The position numbers and the translations under genes are program-made. Positions 51,287-63,329 of a DNA stretch of 64,000 nucleotides are shown in pieces (the stretch's first letter is position 1; every line of letters starts with the position of its first letter). This DNA is from Nostocoides sp. (GTDB taxonomy: Bacteria; Actinomycetota; Actinomycetes; Actinomycetales; Dermatophilaceae): positions 1 to 64,000 of the forward strand of contig JADJEA010000012.1 of the NCBI GenBank assembly GCA_016702415.1, given 5' to 3'. Under the pieces are notes generated by a model that saw only the letters and a list, made by a program, of their open reading frames with translations, made no database searches and was not told where the DNA came from.

Positions 51287-52189
51287 TCAGTCGGCGAACT
51301 CGGCAAGCGCGGCGCGCAGTCGGTGCCGGACACCGACGTCGTCGGCCCAGCCCAGCGCGCCGGGATGACGGACCGACGCTGTGGCGACGGACGCCGCATA
51401 CGCGACGACCGCCCGCATCGGGACCGGCCTCCCCCCGGCAACGGCGAGCGCGGCCGCGGCGGCCCCGTGGACGACGTCGCCGGCACCGAGGGTGTCGATC
51501 ACCGGACCCGCGTCGATCGGTATGTCGCACAGCCCGGTTCCGGGGTCGAGGAGGATCGGCTCACCCCCGCGGGTGACTCCGGCGCACCTGGCGCCGCCCG
51601 ACCGCGCCCAGGTGATCGGATCGGCGCCGCCGGGCGCCTGGAAGTCCCCCGCGAGAAGGGCGAGGTCGACGTCGGGCAGGCAGTCCGTCATGCCGTCCTT
51701 GAAGCTGCCGCCGTCGAGCACGACCGGGATGCCGCGCGCCCGCGCTCCGGCCGCGACGGGCGCGGGCAGGCCGACGCCGTGCCCGTCGAGGAGCACCGCA
51801 TCCACCCCATCGAGCCACTCGTGACTGGCCAATGGGACTGCCTGGGAATGGGTTCCGCCCGCGATCACGGCACGGTCCCCGGTCTCGATGGTTACGAGCA
51901 CCGACGACAACGGCGTGGGGTTGACCGACCCGGCGAGCGGGTCGATCCACTCCACGCCCTCCCCCGCCAGCACCTCGCGGACGAACCCGGTCACCGGCGA
52001 GATGCCGTATGCCGCGACCAGCCGCACCTCGAGCCCGAGCGCGGCGACCGTGCGGGCGGCGTTGGCGGCGGGACCTCCGACCGACAACGCCTGCCCCTCG
52101 TCAAAGAGCTTTTCGTTGCCGGCCGGGACCCGGCGGACGCGATGGATGAGGTCGACCGTCACCAGCCCCGCACACAGGACGCGGGTCAC
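51287..52189 (-). CDS. PfkB-family sugar kinase
   Basis: 300 residues: VTVDLIHRVRRVPAGNEK, VGGPAANAARTVAAL (sugar-binding), LLDGHGVGLP, and DTLGAGDVVHGAAAA (catalytic Asp, about 235). Nearest to ribokinase/sulfofructose-kinase-like members; substrate not determined. GTG 52189 overlaps the stop of the upstream amylase (GTGA), so both act in one operon. Confidence 0.88.
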   Translation of the reverse strand: MTRVLCAGLVTVDLIHRVRRVPAGNEKLFDEGQALSVGGPAANAARTVAALGLEVRLVAAYGISPVTGFVREVLAGEGVEWIDPLAGSVNPTPLSSVLVTIETGDRAVIAGGTHSQAVPLASHEWLDGVDAVLLDGHGVGLPAPVAAGARARGIPVVLDGGSFKDGMTDCLPDVDLALLAGDFQAPGGADPITWARSGGARCAGVTRGGEPILLDPGTGLCDIPIDAGPVIDTLGAGDVVHGAAAAALAVAGGRPVPMRAVVAYAASVATASVRHPGALGWADDVGVRHRLRAALAEFAD

Positions 52190-54717
52190 GACGCCGTCGC
52201 CGTCGCCTGATGCGACGTGGCGTCGAAGGTCACCGTCACCTTCTGGCCGGCGGCGACCGTGAACGGGATGTTCTGGCCGTCCTTGGTGCCGCCCGCGCCG
52301 TAGTTCTCGTCCCACGATCCGCCGATCGCGATCTTGAACTCGTAGGTCCCGGCGGGCAGCCCGGTCACGGTCAGCGAATACCTGCCGTCCCCGTCGGGGT
52401 CCGTCAAAGTCGTTGCGGCACAATCGGGTGTCCAATCGGCGCGACAGCCGGCCTCGCTCTGGTAGCTGCCCGGCGCCGTGATCGCCTCGCCCGCCGACTG
52501 CGGCGCCGCGACGGTGACCGCGGCCGAGCCGTAGCTCGTCTTCCCGTCGAGAGTTCGCGCGACCGCGACGAGGTCGTACGTGCCGGGATCGAGGGTGGAG
52601 GTGTCGGCATACAGGCCGTATGCCGCGTTGTCGTCCGTCCCGAGGACTGTCCAGTTCGCGGTCCCCGCCTTCCGCACCGCGAAGGTCACCTCCGCGGGGG
52701 TGTCACCGGCGAGGCTCGCGCCGATCTTGGCCAATCCGCTCAGGGCGCCTTGTCCCGCGTCGAGGGTGACGCTCGGCGCCGCGGCCGGCGGCGGGATCGG
52801 GCCTGCGCCTTTGAGGACGACGACATCCCGCGGCGGCACGACGATCTCCACCCGTCCGTCCGCCCCCGCCATACCGCCCCCGGAACCACGAATAACGCTG
52901 AACGACAGTCCTTTCGACGCGGTCGGGATGGTGACCCGCTGCTCGGTCTTGGCGTTATTGGCCGCGACGAGGTACTCCACCCCGGTGTCGCGGTCGATCC
53001 GGGAGAAGGCGTAGACCCCCTCGTCCTGGGCGGCATAGCGCTCGATTTGGATGCCGTCGGCGAGAGCGGGATTGGCGGCGCGCAGCTGGGTGAGTGCCGC
53101 GATATGCCGGTAGAGCGGCGAGGTGGCGTCGAACCGATCGCGCGCGCCCGGGGTGCCCACGATGACGCGCTCGGTGGCGTACTGCTCCACCTTGGTGGCG
53201 AACAGGTCTTCACGGGCGTCCTTGTCGCCGCCCCAGCCGATCAGCCCCTGCTCGTCCCCGTAGTACGTCACCGGCTGGCCACGGGTGAGATACATCAGCG
53301 ACATCGCCAACTCGTCGCGCTTGAGCAGGTCGGCGTCGTCGTCCGCGGCCCCGACGAGGAAGGACCCGATCCGGCCCATGTCGTGATTGCCGAGGAAGGT
53401 CGTCAGCGCATACGCATTGGAGTCGGCGTCGAGGTAGTCGCCGTCCGCGGCATACAGGTCGTGGAGCACTGTCGGCGGGTGACCGGAGACGAAATCGACG
53501 GCAGCGCTTTGGAATCCGAAGTCCAAGGTGGCGGGGAGCCGACCGACGGTGGAGTACTCCGACATCGCCGCGGGCGAGGTGTCGTAGACCTCACCGAACA
53601 TGAAGAAGTCGGTCTTGCCCCGCGCCTGCGCGTAGTCCATGAGGGCGGGCCCGAACTTCTGCCAGAAGCCGATATTGACGTGCTTGACGGTGTCGATGCG
53701 GAAACCGTCGATACCGAGGTCGATCCACTTCTCGTAGATCGCGATCATCCCCTCGAGCACCTTCGGGTTCTCGGTGAACAGGTCGTCGAGGCCGCCGAAG
53801 TCCCCATAGGTCGAGGACTCCCCCTCGAAGGTCGAGTCGCCCCGGTTGTGGTAGAGCGTCGGATCGTTGAGCCAGCCCGGCGTCTTCGCGGTGGCATCCG
53901 CCTTGCTCCGGAAAACCGGTGTGTAGGGGAAGGATGCGAGATTCATCGCGGGGAAATCCGCGGAGTCGGCCACGGCCGCATCGTCGAAGACCGTCCCGTC
54001 GGCGGTCTTGTATGGCGCGTCCGCCTTCGTGATGTAGGCGTGGATCCCCCGCTTGGCGTCGATGATGTCGGCCGTGTGGTTGGTGACGATGTCGAAGTAG
54101 ACCTTCATCCCCTTGGCGTGGGCCGCGGCGATGAGCCTTCGCATCTGGGCGTTGTCTCCGAAATGCGGGTCGATCCGGGTGAAGTCGGTGATCCAGTAGC
54201 CGTGATAACCCGCGCTCGCGTCCTCGCCGCTGCCCTGGACGGGCCGGTTGACGAAGGACGGGGTCAGCCAGATGGCCGTGGTCCCCAGACCCTTGATGTA
54301 GTCGAGGTGGCTCTCCAGGCCGGCGAGATCGCCGCCGTGGAAGAAGCCCTTGTCCGTCGGGTCGAAGCCGGTCACCAACCGTCCCCCGGTCAGCCCGCCG
54401 GTGTCGTTTGCCTTGTCCCCGTTGGCGAATCGGTCGGTCATGACGAAGTAGAAGCTCTCGTGCCGGGGCGTGGCCACCCGGCGCGCGAGGGTCGCGACCT
54501 CCGCTGCGGACAGGTGGACCGGACCCGAGCCGGACGCTCCTGCCCCCGACGACCCCGACCCGGCCGCGCCTGACCCGGGCGACTCTGACCCCGACGCGCC
54601 CGAGGCGCCGGCGGTGCCCGAGCCGCCACCTCCCGTGGTGCGGGTGGCGGCATACGCCAGAAGGGTCCCGACCAGGAGACCGATCAGGACCAGGACGAGG
54701 GAACGGCGGCGGATCAC
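52186..54717 (-). CDS. extracellular GH13 alpha-amylase/pullulanase-like enzyme
   Basis: 843 residues. An N-terminal membrane anchor (SLVLVLIGLLVGTLLAYAA) and a Gly/Ser linker to about residue 65 put it outside the membrane. The GH13 barrel has VYFDIVTNHT, GFRIDTVKHV (nucleophile Asp near 341), MFGEVYD (acid Glu near 376) and FLGNHDMGR (third Asp near 444). C-terminal domains follow: a beta-sandwich, an Ig-like segment, and a starch-binding type X25-like domain (about 760-843: GTYEFKIAIGGSWDENYG). Breaks down starch or glycogen. The overlapping sugar kinase downstream suggests use of the released sugar. Confidence 0.92.
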   Translation of the reverse strand: MIRRRSLVLVLIGLLVGTLLAYAATRTTGGGGSGTAGASGASGSESPGSGAAGSGSSGAGASGSGPVHLSAAEVATLARRVATPRHESFYFVMTDRFANGDKANDTGGLTGGRLVTGFDPTDKGFFHGGDLAGLESHLDYIKGLGTTAIWLTPSFVNRPVQGSGEDASAGYHGYWITDFTRIDPHFGDNAQMRRLIAAAHAKGMKVYFDIVTNHTADIIDAKRGIHAYITKADAPYKTADGTVFDDAAVADSADFPAMNLASFPYTPVFRSKADATAKTPGWLNDPTLYHNRGDSTFEGESSTYGDFGGLDDLFTENPKVLEGMIAIYEKWIDLGIDGFRIDTVKHVNIGFWQKFGPALMDYAQARGKTDFFMFGEVYDTSPAAMSEYSTVGRLPATLDFGFQSAAVDFVSGHPPTVLHDLYAADGDYLDADSNAYALTTFLGNHDMGRIGSFLVGAADDDADLLKRDELAMSLMYLTRGQPVTYYGDEQGLIGWGGDKDAREDLFATKVEQYATERVIVGTPGARDRFDATSPLYRHIAALTQLRAANPALADGIQIERYAAQDEGVYAFSRIDRDTGVEYLVAANNAKTEQRVTIPTASKGLSFSVIRGSGGGMAGADGRVEIVVPPRDVVVLKGAGPIPPPAAAPSVTLDAGQGALSGLAKIGASLAGDTPAEVTFAVRKAGTANWTVLGTDDNAAYGLYADTSTLDPGTYDLVAVARTLDGKTSYGSAAVTVAAPQSAGEAITAPGSYQSEAGCRADWTPDCAATTLTDPDGDGRYSLTVTGLPAGTYEFKIAIGGSWDENYGAGGTKDGQNIPFTVAAGQKVTVTFDATSHQATATAS

Positions 54718-54726
54718 CCCAGCACG

Positions 54727-56433
54727 CTACCGCCGGCGCGCGACCCGGCCCTCGTCCCAAACCGGCTCGGGCGACTCGTAGACCCGGCCGTCGGCGCCGA
54801 AGACGAGGAACCGGTCGAACTGCCGGGCGAACCAGCGGTCGTGCGTGACCGCGACGACGGTCCCCTCGAAGGTGTCCAGAGCGTCCTCGAGCGCCTCGGC
54901 GCTGTGCAGGTCGAGGTTGTCGGTGGGCTCGTCGAGCAGGAGCAGGGTCGCGCCGCTGAGCTCGAGCAGGAGGATCTGGAAGCGCGCCTGCTGACCACCT
55001 GAGAGGGATTCGAAGGACTGTTCCCCGGCCCGGGCTAGCCCGTAGCGGTCGAGGACGCGCGAGGCCTCGTCGCGGGTCCGGCCGGGCCGGTGCTCGTCCC
55101 CGCGATGGAGAATCTCCAGCAGCGTGCGGCCATCGAGCGCCGCGTGGTCGTGCGTCTGGGCGAACCATCCCGGCCGCACCCGCGACCCCAGGCGTGCCGA
55201 GCCGGTGTGGGCCACCGGCGCGGGCGTGAGATCACCGACCGGTTGGTGCTCGGCGTCCGGGACGGAGCCCCCGGCTGCCAGGAGACGCAAGAAGTGGGAC
55301 TTGCCGGATCCGTTCGATCCGAGGACGGCGACCCGTTCGCCGAACCAGAGTTCGGCGTCGAAGGGCCGCATCAGCTCCGTCGACCCCTCCCCGGCCGGGA
55401 TCCGCAGTTCGAGACTCTCGCAGATGACAGCGCGTTTGGCGGTGCGGCCCCCGGTCAGGCGCATCCGGACGTTCTGGCGCAACGGAACTCGCTCCGGTGG
55501 TCCCGCCTCCTCGAATTTGCGCAACCGTGTCTGGGCGGCCTGGAGCCGCGCGGCCATACCGGAGTTGTAGGTCGCTTTCTGTCGGTACATCACCACGAGC
55601 GCCTTGAGCTTGGCCTGCTCCTCGTCCCAGCGGCGACGCGCCTCCTCCAGGCGTGCGTTGCGGTCGGCGCGGGCCTCGGCATACGTCCCGAATCCGCCGG
55701 GGTGGACCCACACGGTTGCGCCGGCGGGGTTGGGTTCGAGTGTGGCGATGCGGGTGGCGACCCGGGAGAGCAACTCGCGGTCGTGGCTGACGAACAGAAC
55801 GGTCTTCGGCGACCCGACCAGCGCCTCCTCGAGCCATCGCTTCGTCGGCACGTCGAGGTAGTTGTCGGGTTCGTCGAGGACGAGGACGTCCTCGGGACCG
55901 TGCAAGAGTGCTTCCAGGACAAGGCGTTTTTGCTCCCCGCCGGAGAGCGTGGTCACCTTGCGCCACTGCGCCTTCTCGTATGCCGTGCCCAACGCCGCCG
56001 TGGTGCACTCGTCCCAGAGAGTCTCCACGTCATACCCGCCGACGTCGCCCCAGTCGACCAGCGCTTGCGCGTAGGCGAGTTGATCGGCCTCTTCGTCGCG
56101 CTCCATCATCAGCAGCTCGGTCCGGTCGATCTCGGCCGCGGCCCGGCGCACCGGCCCGGCGGCGGCCAGCAGGAGCAGGTCGCGAACGGTGGACTCGTCG
56201 CGGACCTGACCGATGAACTGCCGCATGATGCCCAGCCCGCCGGAGCGAACGACGGTGCCGTCGTCAGGCCGTTGGTCCCCGGCGATCACCCGGATGAGCG
56301 TGGTCTTGCCGGTTCCATTGGGGCCGACCAGCGCGGTCCTGGACCCTTCACCGAGGCGCAGGTTGACGTCGCGCAGCAGCGGCCGGCCGTCCGGCAGCGT
56401 GACCTCGATCCCGGTGACCTCGACATGACCCAC
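54727..56433 (-). CDS. ABC-F family ATPase
   Basis: 568 residues with two ATPase domains and no membrane part. First: GPNGTGKTTLI, LSGGEQKRL, LVLDEPDNYLD. A linker of about 80 residues, rich in Arg/Lys/Glu (LEEARRRWDEEQAKLKAL), then GSNGSGKSHFL, LSGGQQARFQ and LLLDEPTDNLD. ABC-F proteins act on the ribosome; some give antibiotic resistance. The DEPDNYLD first Walker B and SH loop are typical. GTG 56433 start. Confidence 0.92.
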   Translation of the reverse strand: MGHVEVTGIEVTLPDGRPLLRDVNLRLGEGSRTALVGPNGTGKTTLIRVIAGDQRPDDGTVVRSGGLGIMRQFIGQVRDESTVRDLLLLAAAGPVRRAAAEIDRTELLMMERDEEADQLAYAQALVDWGDVGGYDVETLWDECTTAALGTAYEKAQWRKVTTLSGGEQKRLVLEALLHGPEDVLVLDEPDNYLDVPTKRWLEEALVGSPKTVLFVSHDRELLSRVATRIATLEPNPAGATVWVHPGGFGTYAEARADRNARLEEARRRWDEEQAKLKALVVMYRQKATYNSGMAARLQAAQTRLRKFEEAGPPERVPLRQNVRMRLTGGRTAKRAVICESLELRIPAGEGSTELMRPFDAELWFGERVAVLGSNGSGKSHFLRLLAAGGSVPDAEHQPVGDLTPAPVAHTGSARLGSRVRPGWFAQTHDHAALDGRTLLEILHRGDEHRPGRTRDEASRVLDRYGLARAGEQSFESLSGGQQARFQILLLELSGATLLLLDEPTDNLDLHSAEALEDALDTFEGTVVAVTHDRWFARQFDRFLVFGADGRVYESPEPVWDEGRVARRR

Positions 56434-56525
56434 GATCGACCATCATGGCCCACGCCGAGGGATGACGGCACCCGGTTTTCGGGCCCCGCGCCGGGCCGGA
56501 CCCGTCGCCGTGTGTTCACCGCTCG

Positions 56526-56531
56526 TACACT
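56526..56531 (+). promoter_or_regulatory. -10 element TACACT of the CNNM gene
   Basis: TACACT ends eight bases before ATG 56540, a leaderless arrangement; supports this start over an upstream in-frame one. Confidence 0.4.
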
Positions 56532-56539
56532 CGCTGTTC

Positions 56540-57955
56540 ATGAGCGACCTGCCGTTGTGGATCCGACTGGTCGTCATCCTCCTGCTCGTCGCGGGCAATG
56601 CGTTCTTCGTCGGATCGGAGATCGCGATTTCCTCCGCTCGCCGAAGCCGCATCCGCCAACTCGCGGAGGACGGCAATGGCCGGGCCAAGACGGTCCGGCT
56701 CCTGCACGAGGAGCCGGAACGGTTCTACTCGGTGACCCAGATCGGCATCACCCTCGTCTCCCTCGGCCTCGGGGCGGTCGGGATGGAGACACTGCACATC
56801 CTCTTCGATCCCTATGTGGTGCGGGTCTTCACCGCTCTGGGGGACCACGACACCCTCCATCACACGGCCCATCTGGTCTCTTATGTCATCGGCTTCATCG
56901 TCGTCTCCTTCGTCCACATCGTCGGCGGCGAACTGGCACCGAAGGTCCTCGCCTTCCACCGAGCCGAGCCCCTCAGCCTGAGCGTCGGCAAGTTCATCAA
57001 CGTTCTCTATCTGACCTTCCGTCCGCTCATCGCCGTCATGAAGTGGGCCTCCGACCTGCTCTTGCGCCTGTCCGGGCAGGGCAATGTCGCCGGCCACGGC
57101 GAGAGTCACTTCACGATGAGCGTCGAGGAGATCCGGATGATCCTCGAGGCCAGCGAGAAGGACGGTCTGCTCGATCCGGGCGAGACCGAGATGATCCGTG
57201 GCGTCTTTGAGCTCGACGAGCAGAGCGTCCGCGATGCGATGGTCCCCCGCACCCAGATCCGGGCCCTCGCCGAGGACACCACGCTGGGCGACGCGTTGAG
57301 ATATTTCCGCGACATCCCGCACGCGCGCTTCCCGGTCTATGTCGACAGCCTCGACAAGATCACCGGGGTGGTGGCGATCAAGGAACTGCTCACCTATGTC
57401 GCCGAGCACAGCGGCTCGGACGATTTCAAGCACGCGAGCAAGAAGCGCGTCAAGGACTTCGCCAAGCCGCCCTTCTTCGTCCCCGACAGCAAGACGCTCG
57501 ACACCCTCCTCGCCGACTTCAAGCGGACCCGGCAGCAACTGGCGGTCGTCATCGACGAATACGGCGGGACCGAGGGCATCATCACCCTCGAAGACATCCT
57601 CGAGGAGATCGTCGGAGACTACGAGGACGAGTTCACGCGCCAGTCCCGACAGATCCGCAAACTCGAAGGCAGTTCCTACGAGATCGAGGCGTCGATGCGG
57701 ATCGCCGACCTGGAGGACCGGATCAAGTTCCCGTTCCCCGAGGACGACGACTACGTCACCCTGGGTGGTCTCTTCTACAAGCTGTATGCCGGCGTCCCCG
57801 ACCCCGGCGACACCGTCGCCCTCGACGGCGGTCGCCTCACCGTCTTGGAGATGGACAACCACCGGATCACGCTGTTGCGCTTCGACGACACGGCCGTCTC
57901 CCCGGACGGGAGCGTCGGACTCGTCGAGTCCACCTCCCCCGCCGACCCCGGGTAG
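56540..57955 (+). CDS. CNNM/CorC-like hemolysin-family transporter
   Basis: 471 residues. Membrane DUF21 domain (about 1-185) with NAFFVGSEIAISSARRSRIRQ and a GGELAPKVLAFHRAEP motif; a CBS pair (about 205-330) with VPRTQIRALAED and RFPVYVDSLDKITGVV; and a C-terminal transporter-associated domain (about 370-455). Members move magnesium or sodium. Intact. Confidence 0.93.
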   Translation: MSDLPLWIRLVVILLLVAGNAFFVGSEIAISSARRSRIRQLAEDGNGRAKTVRLLHEEPERFYSVTQIGITLVSLGLGAVGMETLHILFDPYVVRVFTALGDHDTLHHTAHLVSYVIGFIVVSFVHIVGGELAPKVLAFHRAEPLSLSVGKFINVLYLTFRPLIAVMKWASDLLLRLSGQGNVAGHGESHFTMSVEEIRMILEASEKDGLLDPGETEMIRGVFELDEQSVRDAMVPRTQIRALAEDTTLGDALRYFRDIPHARFPVYVDSLDKITGVVAIKELLTYVAEHSGSDDFKHASKKRVKDFAKPPFFVPDSKTLDTLLADFKRTRQQLAVVIDEYGGTEGIITLEDILEEIVGDYEDEFTRQSRQIRKLEGSSYEIEASMRIADLEDRIKFPFPEDDDYVTLGGLFYKLYAGVPDPGDTVALDGGRLTVLEMDNHRITLLRFDDTAVSPDGSVGLVESTSPADPG

Positions 57956-58067
57956 GCCCGCGGCCCAGGCTCCGGACACGCGCCACCATCGGCGGTCATC
58001 CGGTGGGGTGGTGCGGTGGGGTCAGGCAGTGGCGCGCCCGAGGTGGAGAAACGCGGGAGTGAGCCGG

Positions 58068-59066
58068 TCAGCGGGCGGCGAGGTCCGCGGCATACAGGCT
58101 GAGGATCCGGGCGGCACCGTCGACGGCGGACAACTCCCCCACCCGGACGGCCTCCTCGATCTCGGCCCGGACCGGTCGCACCGAGGGGGTATGCCGTACC
58201 CCCTCCTCCAGGTGGGCGTCCACCATCGCCCACATCCAGTCCTCCTGCTGTTGGGCGCGCCGAGCGGCCAGCGAGCCCTCGGCCTCGAGGTGGGCGCGAT
58301 GGTCGAGGACTGCTTGCCACACCTCGTCGAGACCGGCACCGGTCTGGGCCGAGCAGGTCAGTACGGGGGGACGGCGGACGTTCTTGCCGGGCAACATCAG
58401 CCGCATGGCGGCGCTGAGGTCGCGCGCCGCCACCCGGGCGCGTCCTTCACCGTCGCCGTCCGCCTTGTTGACGGCGATGACGTCGGCGAGTTCGAGGATG
58501 CCGCGCTTGATCCCCTGGAGTTGGTCGCCAGCCCCGGCGAGGGTCAGCAGCAGGAAGGTGTCGACCATCTCCGAGACGGCGATCTCGTTCTGCCCGACGC
58601 CGACGGTCTCGACGATGAGGACGTCGAAGCCGGCCGCCTCGAGGATGAGCATCGACTCGCGGGTCGCGCGCGCAACACCACCGAGGTGCTTCCCACTCGG
58701 TGACGGCCGGACGAAGGCCTCCTCGCGCGCGGTCAGCTCGGCCATCCGGGTGCGGTCGCCGAGGATGGAGCCTCCGGTGCGGCGGGAGGAGGGGTCGACG
58801 GCGACGACACCGACCTTGGCGCCGCGCTCGATCAGCCGCACCCCCATCGCGTCGATGAACGTCGACTTCCCCGCCCCCGGGACGCCGGTGATTCCGACGC
58901 GGACCGAGCGTCCCGTATGCGGCGTGATCGCCGTGATCAGTTCGCTGGCCCGATCGCGGTGATCCGGGCGCGAAGACTCCACCAGAGTGATCGCCCGGGC
59001 GACCTGGGCCCGCCGGCCCTCCAACACACCCTCGACGAGGCCGCCGACATCGACCGCCGGTCTCAC
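58068..59066 (-). CDS. meaB: methylmalonyl-CoA mutase chaperone GTPase MeaB
   Basis: 332 residues: GITGVPGAGKSTFIDAMG (P-loop, near 60), VAVDPSSRRTGGSILGDRTRM, ETVGVGQNEIAVSEMVD, VNKADGDG. It guards and reactivates the B12-dependent mutase encoded just upstream. GTG 59066 fits GGAGG at proper distance; longer frames add only an unsupported tail. 108 bases after mutB. Confidence 0.95.
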   Translation of the reverse strand: MRPAVDVGGLVEGVLEGRRAQVARAITLVESSRPDHRDRASELITAITPHTGRSVRVGITGVPGAGKSTFIDAMGVRLIERGAKVGVVAVDPSSRRTGGSILGDRTRMAELTAREEAFVRPSPSGKHLGGVARATRESMLILEAAGFDVLIVETVGVGQNEIAVSEMVDTFLLLTLAGAGDQLQGIKRGILELADVIAVNKADGDGEGRARVAARDLSAAMRLMLPGKNVRRPPVLTCSAQTGAGLDEVWQAVLDHRAHLEAEGSLAARRAQQQEDWMWAMVDAHLEEGVRHTPSVRPVRAEIEEAVRVGELSAVDGAARILSLYAADLAAR

Positions 59067-59174
59067 CGCACGCCACCTCCGTCCCGACACAGGCCACTCA
59101 AAGGCATCCCGCCATGACACATCCGGCCGTCACGGATCCGGTTCTCGGGCATCGGGTTTTCGAGTATCGGGCCC

Positions 59175-61348
<2,174 letters not shown>

Positions 61349-61352
<4 letters not shown>

Positions 61353-63247
61353 CGCGGGTCTCCTTCCGCCGGGGCGCCGAGTCTGTCGAGGAGGCCGGAG
61401 AGGAAGGCGACGACATCCATGCCGTCGTAGATCTCCCCGTCCACCACCGTGTCCCCGAGTTCGCGCATGCGCCCGGCGACGTAGACCGTCTCGACACCGG
61501 CGGCGCGCAGGGTCGCGACGGCGTCGGCGGCGTGCGCGGCATACCCCTTGGGGGAACTCGCCACCACGACCACGTCGGTATGCCGATCCCCACCCCCCGC
61601 GGCCGACGCGCCCTCGACGGTAGTCGCCACCACCCCGCCCGCGGCGAGCAGATTGGTCACGAACATCTCGCGGGCACCGAAGTCGCGCCGGCTGCCCAGG
61701 GCGACGAGGGTGACCGCCGGGGCGGCGCCGGTTCGCGCCGCATACGCCGTCGCGCGATCGCGGAGGGCCTCATAGACCTGAGAATCACGCTGCGGCACAA
61801 GGCCATTGCCGGAGACAGCGGCGCGCGATGTCCGCGTCAGCGGGGTCTCGGTAGTCAGCGGGAACATACTGACACCGGTCAGCGGCTCGCGGCGGCTGGC
61901 GATCCGAGCGGCCTCCTCGTCGCGGGTGGCCGCAATGCGACCGGCGACGACGCCGTCGGCGAGGGCGGCCGGCATACCGCCGGCGGCCTCGATTTCTTGG
62001 AAGACCGTCCACGCATCCACGGCGAGATCGTCGGTGAGCGACTCGACATACCAGGACCCGCCCGCGGGATCGGTCACGCGGCCGACGTTGGCCTCATCCG
62101 CCAGGACGATCTGGGTGTTGCGGGCCAGGCGCCGGGAGAACTTCTCGGGCAGACCGGCGACGGTGTCATAGGGCAGGACGGTGATCGCATCGGCCCCACC
62201 GACCGAGGCGCCGAAGGCCGCGAGCGTCGAGCGGAGGACATTGACCCACGGGTCGTCGCGCGTGAACATCCGCAGCGCCGTGACGGCGTGGGTCCGCGTC
62301 CCGCGGTCGCTCTCGGGCACGCCGACGACCTCGCCGACCCGTGCCCAGAGCCGGCGCAGGGCTCGCACGGCCGCCGTGGTCAGGAACTGATCGGCCGTCG
62401 CCGAGACCCGGAACTCGATCTGGGAGAACGCATCCGACGGGGATATCCCGTCCGCGGCGAGGGCGCGCAGGTAGGCGACGCCGGTGGCGACGGCATACGC
62501 GAGTTCGTCGACGGCGCTCGCGCCGGCGTCCCGGTAGACGCGGGAGTCGATGGTCACCGCCCGCACGCCCGGCAGCGCCCGCGCCTTGGTGACGTATGCC
62601 GCGAGCCCCCCCAGGTCGGCGGCCGCACCCGTGCGCGCGGCGACACCGAGCGGATCGAGGCCGAGGTTGCCCGTGGCACCCTCGACTGCGGCGAGCACCG
62701 CGAGCAGAGCGTCGGCCGCCTCGACCTGGTCACTGACCGAGGAGACCACGACGGGCGCCAGTGCGAGTTGGACGTCGGCGAGCGCCTCGGCCAGGTCCCC
62801 GGCCGCAAGGCCGTCCGCGCCGACCTGAAGCCACACGGAGGTCACGCCGTGCTCCAGGTCGTCGAGCACCGCCGCACGCGTCGCCGCGACGTCGGGATCG
62901 TCGTGGAACTGCCGGACGTCCCACGGCACATCGGCGGGGCGGACGCCGCGTCCGCGCGTGAACGGCATCGCGCCGGGCACGCCCAGGGCCGGCGGCTGCT
63001 CGGGCCGCAGATAGAGCGGGTCGATCTCGAGCCCACCGGGAAGCGTGGAGCGCAGACTCGCTTCGGCGTCGGCGGGGCTCAGCTTGGCATCCTCGGCCTT
63101 CGACTTGTTGACGACGCCGGCCACCAGGGCCTGCCACGCCTCGTGGGTCTGGGCCGGGAAGTCACCGGCCAACGACATCGTGGGCGCTGCGGAATCGGGC
63201 ATCCTCACTCCTTGGGTCAAGGCACGTCGGGCGTCCGCGATCGTCAT
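61349..63247 (-). CDS. mutA: methylmalonyl-CoA mutase, small subunit
   Basis: 632 residues, a diverged non-catalytic copy of MutB: DPLYLRPEQPP, RTHAVTALRMFTRDDPWVN, LARNTQIVLADEANVGRV, PAGGSWYVESLTDD. The cobalamin His motif is absent, as expected for this subunit. ATG 63247 has GAGGA upstream; ATG 63202 is an alternative. Its stop overlaps mutB. Confidence 0.95.
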
Positions 63248-63329
63248 CGGGCGTCCTCGCCGATCCTGCCCACCCTATCGAGGCGCGCCCGCGCGGCCGA
63301 ACGCTGTCCAGCGAGAGTTTCGCCTCACC

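Noticed and set aside
51233..51290. Possible fluoride riboswitch before the crcB array
   Set aside because: A GGGTGACGCCC-like string is present but the conserved core and pseudoknot arms of the crcB motif could not be placed.
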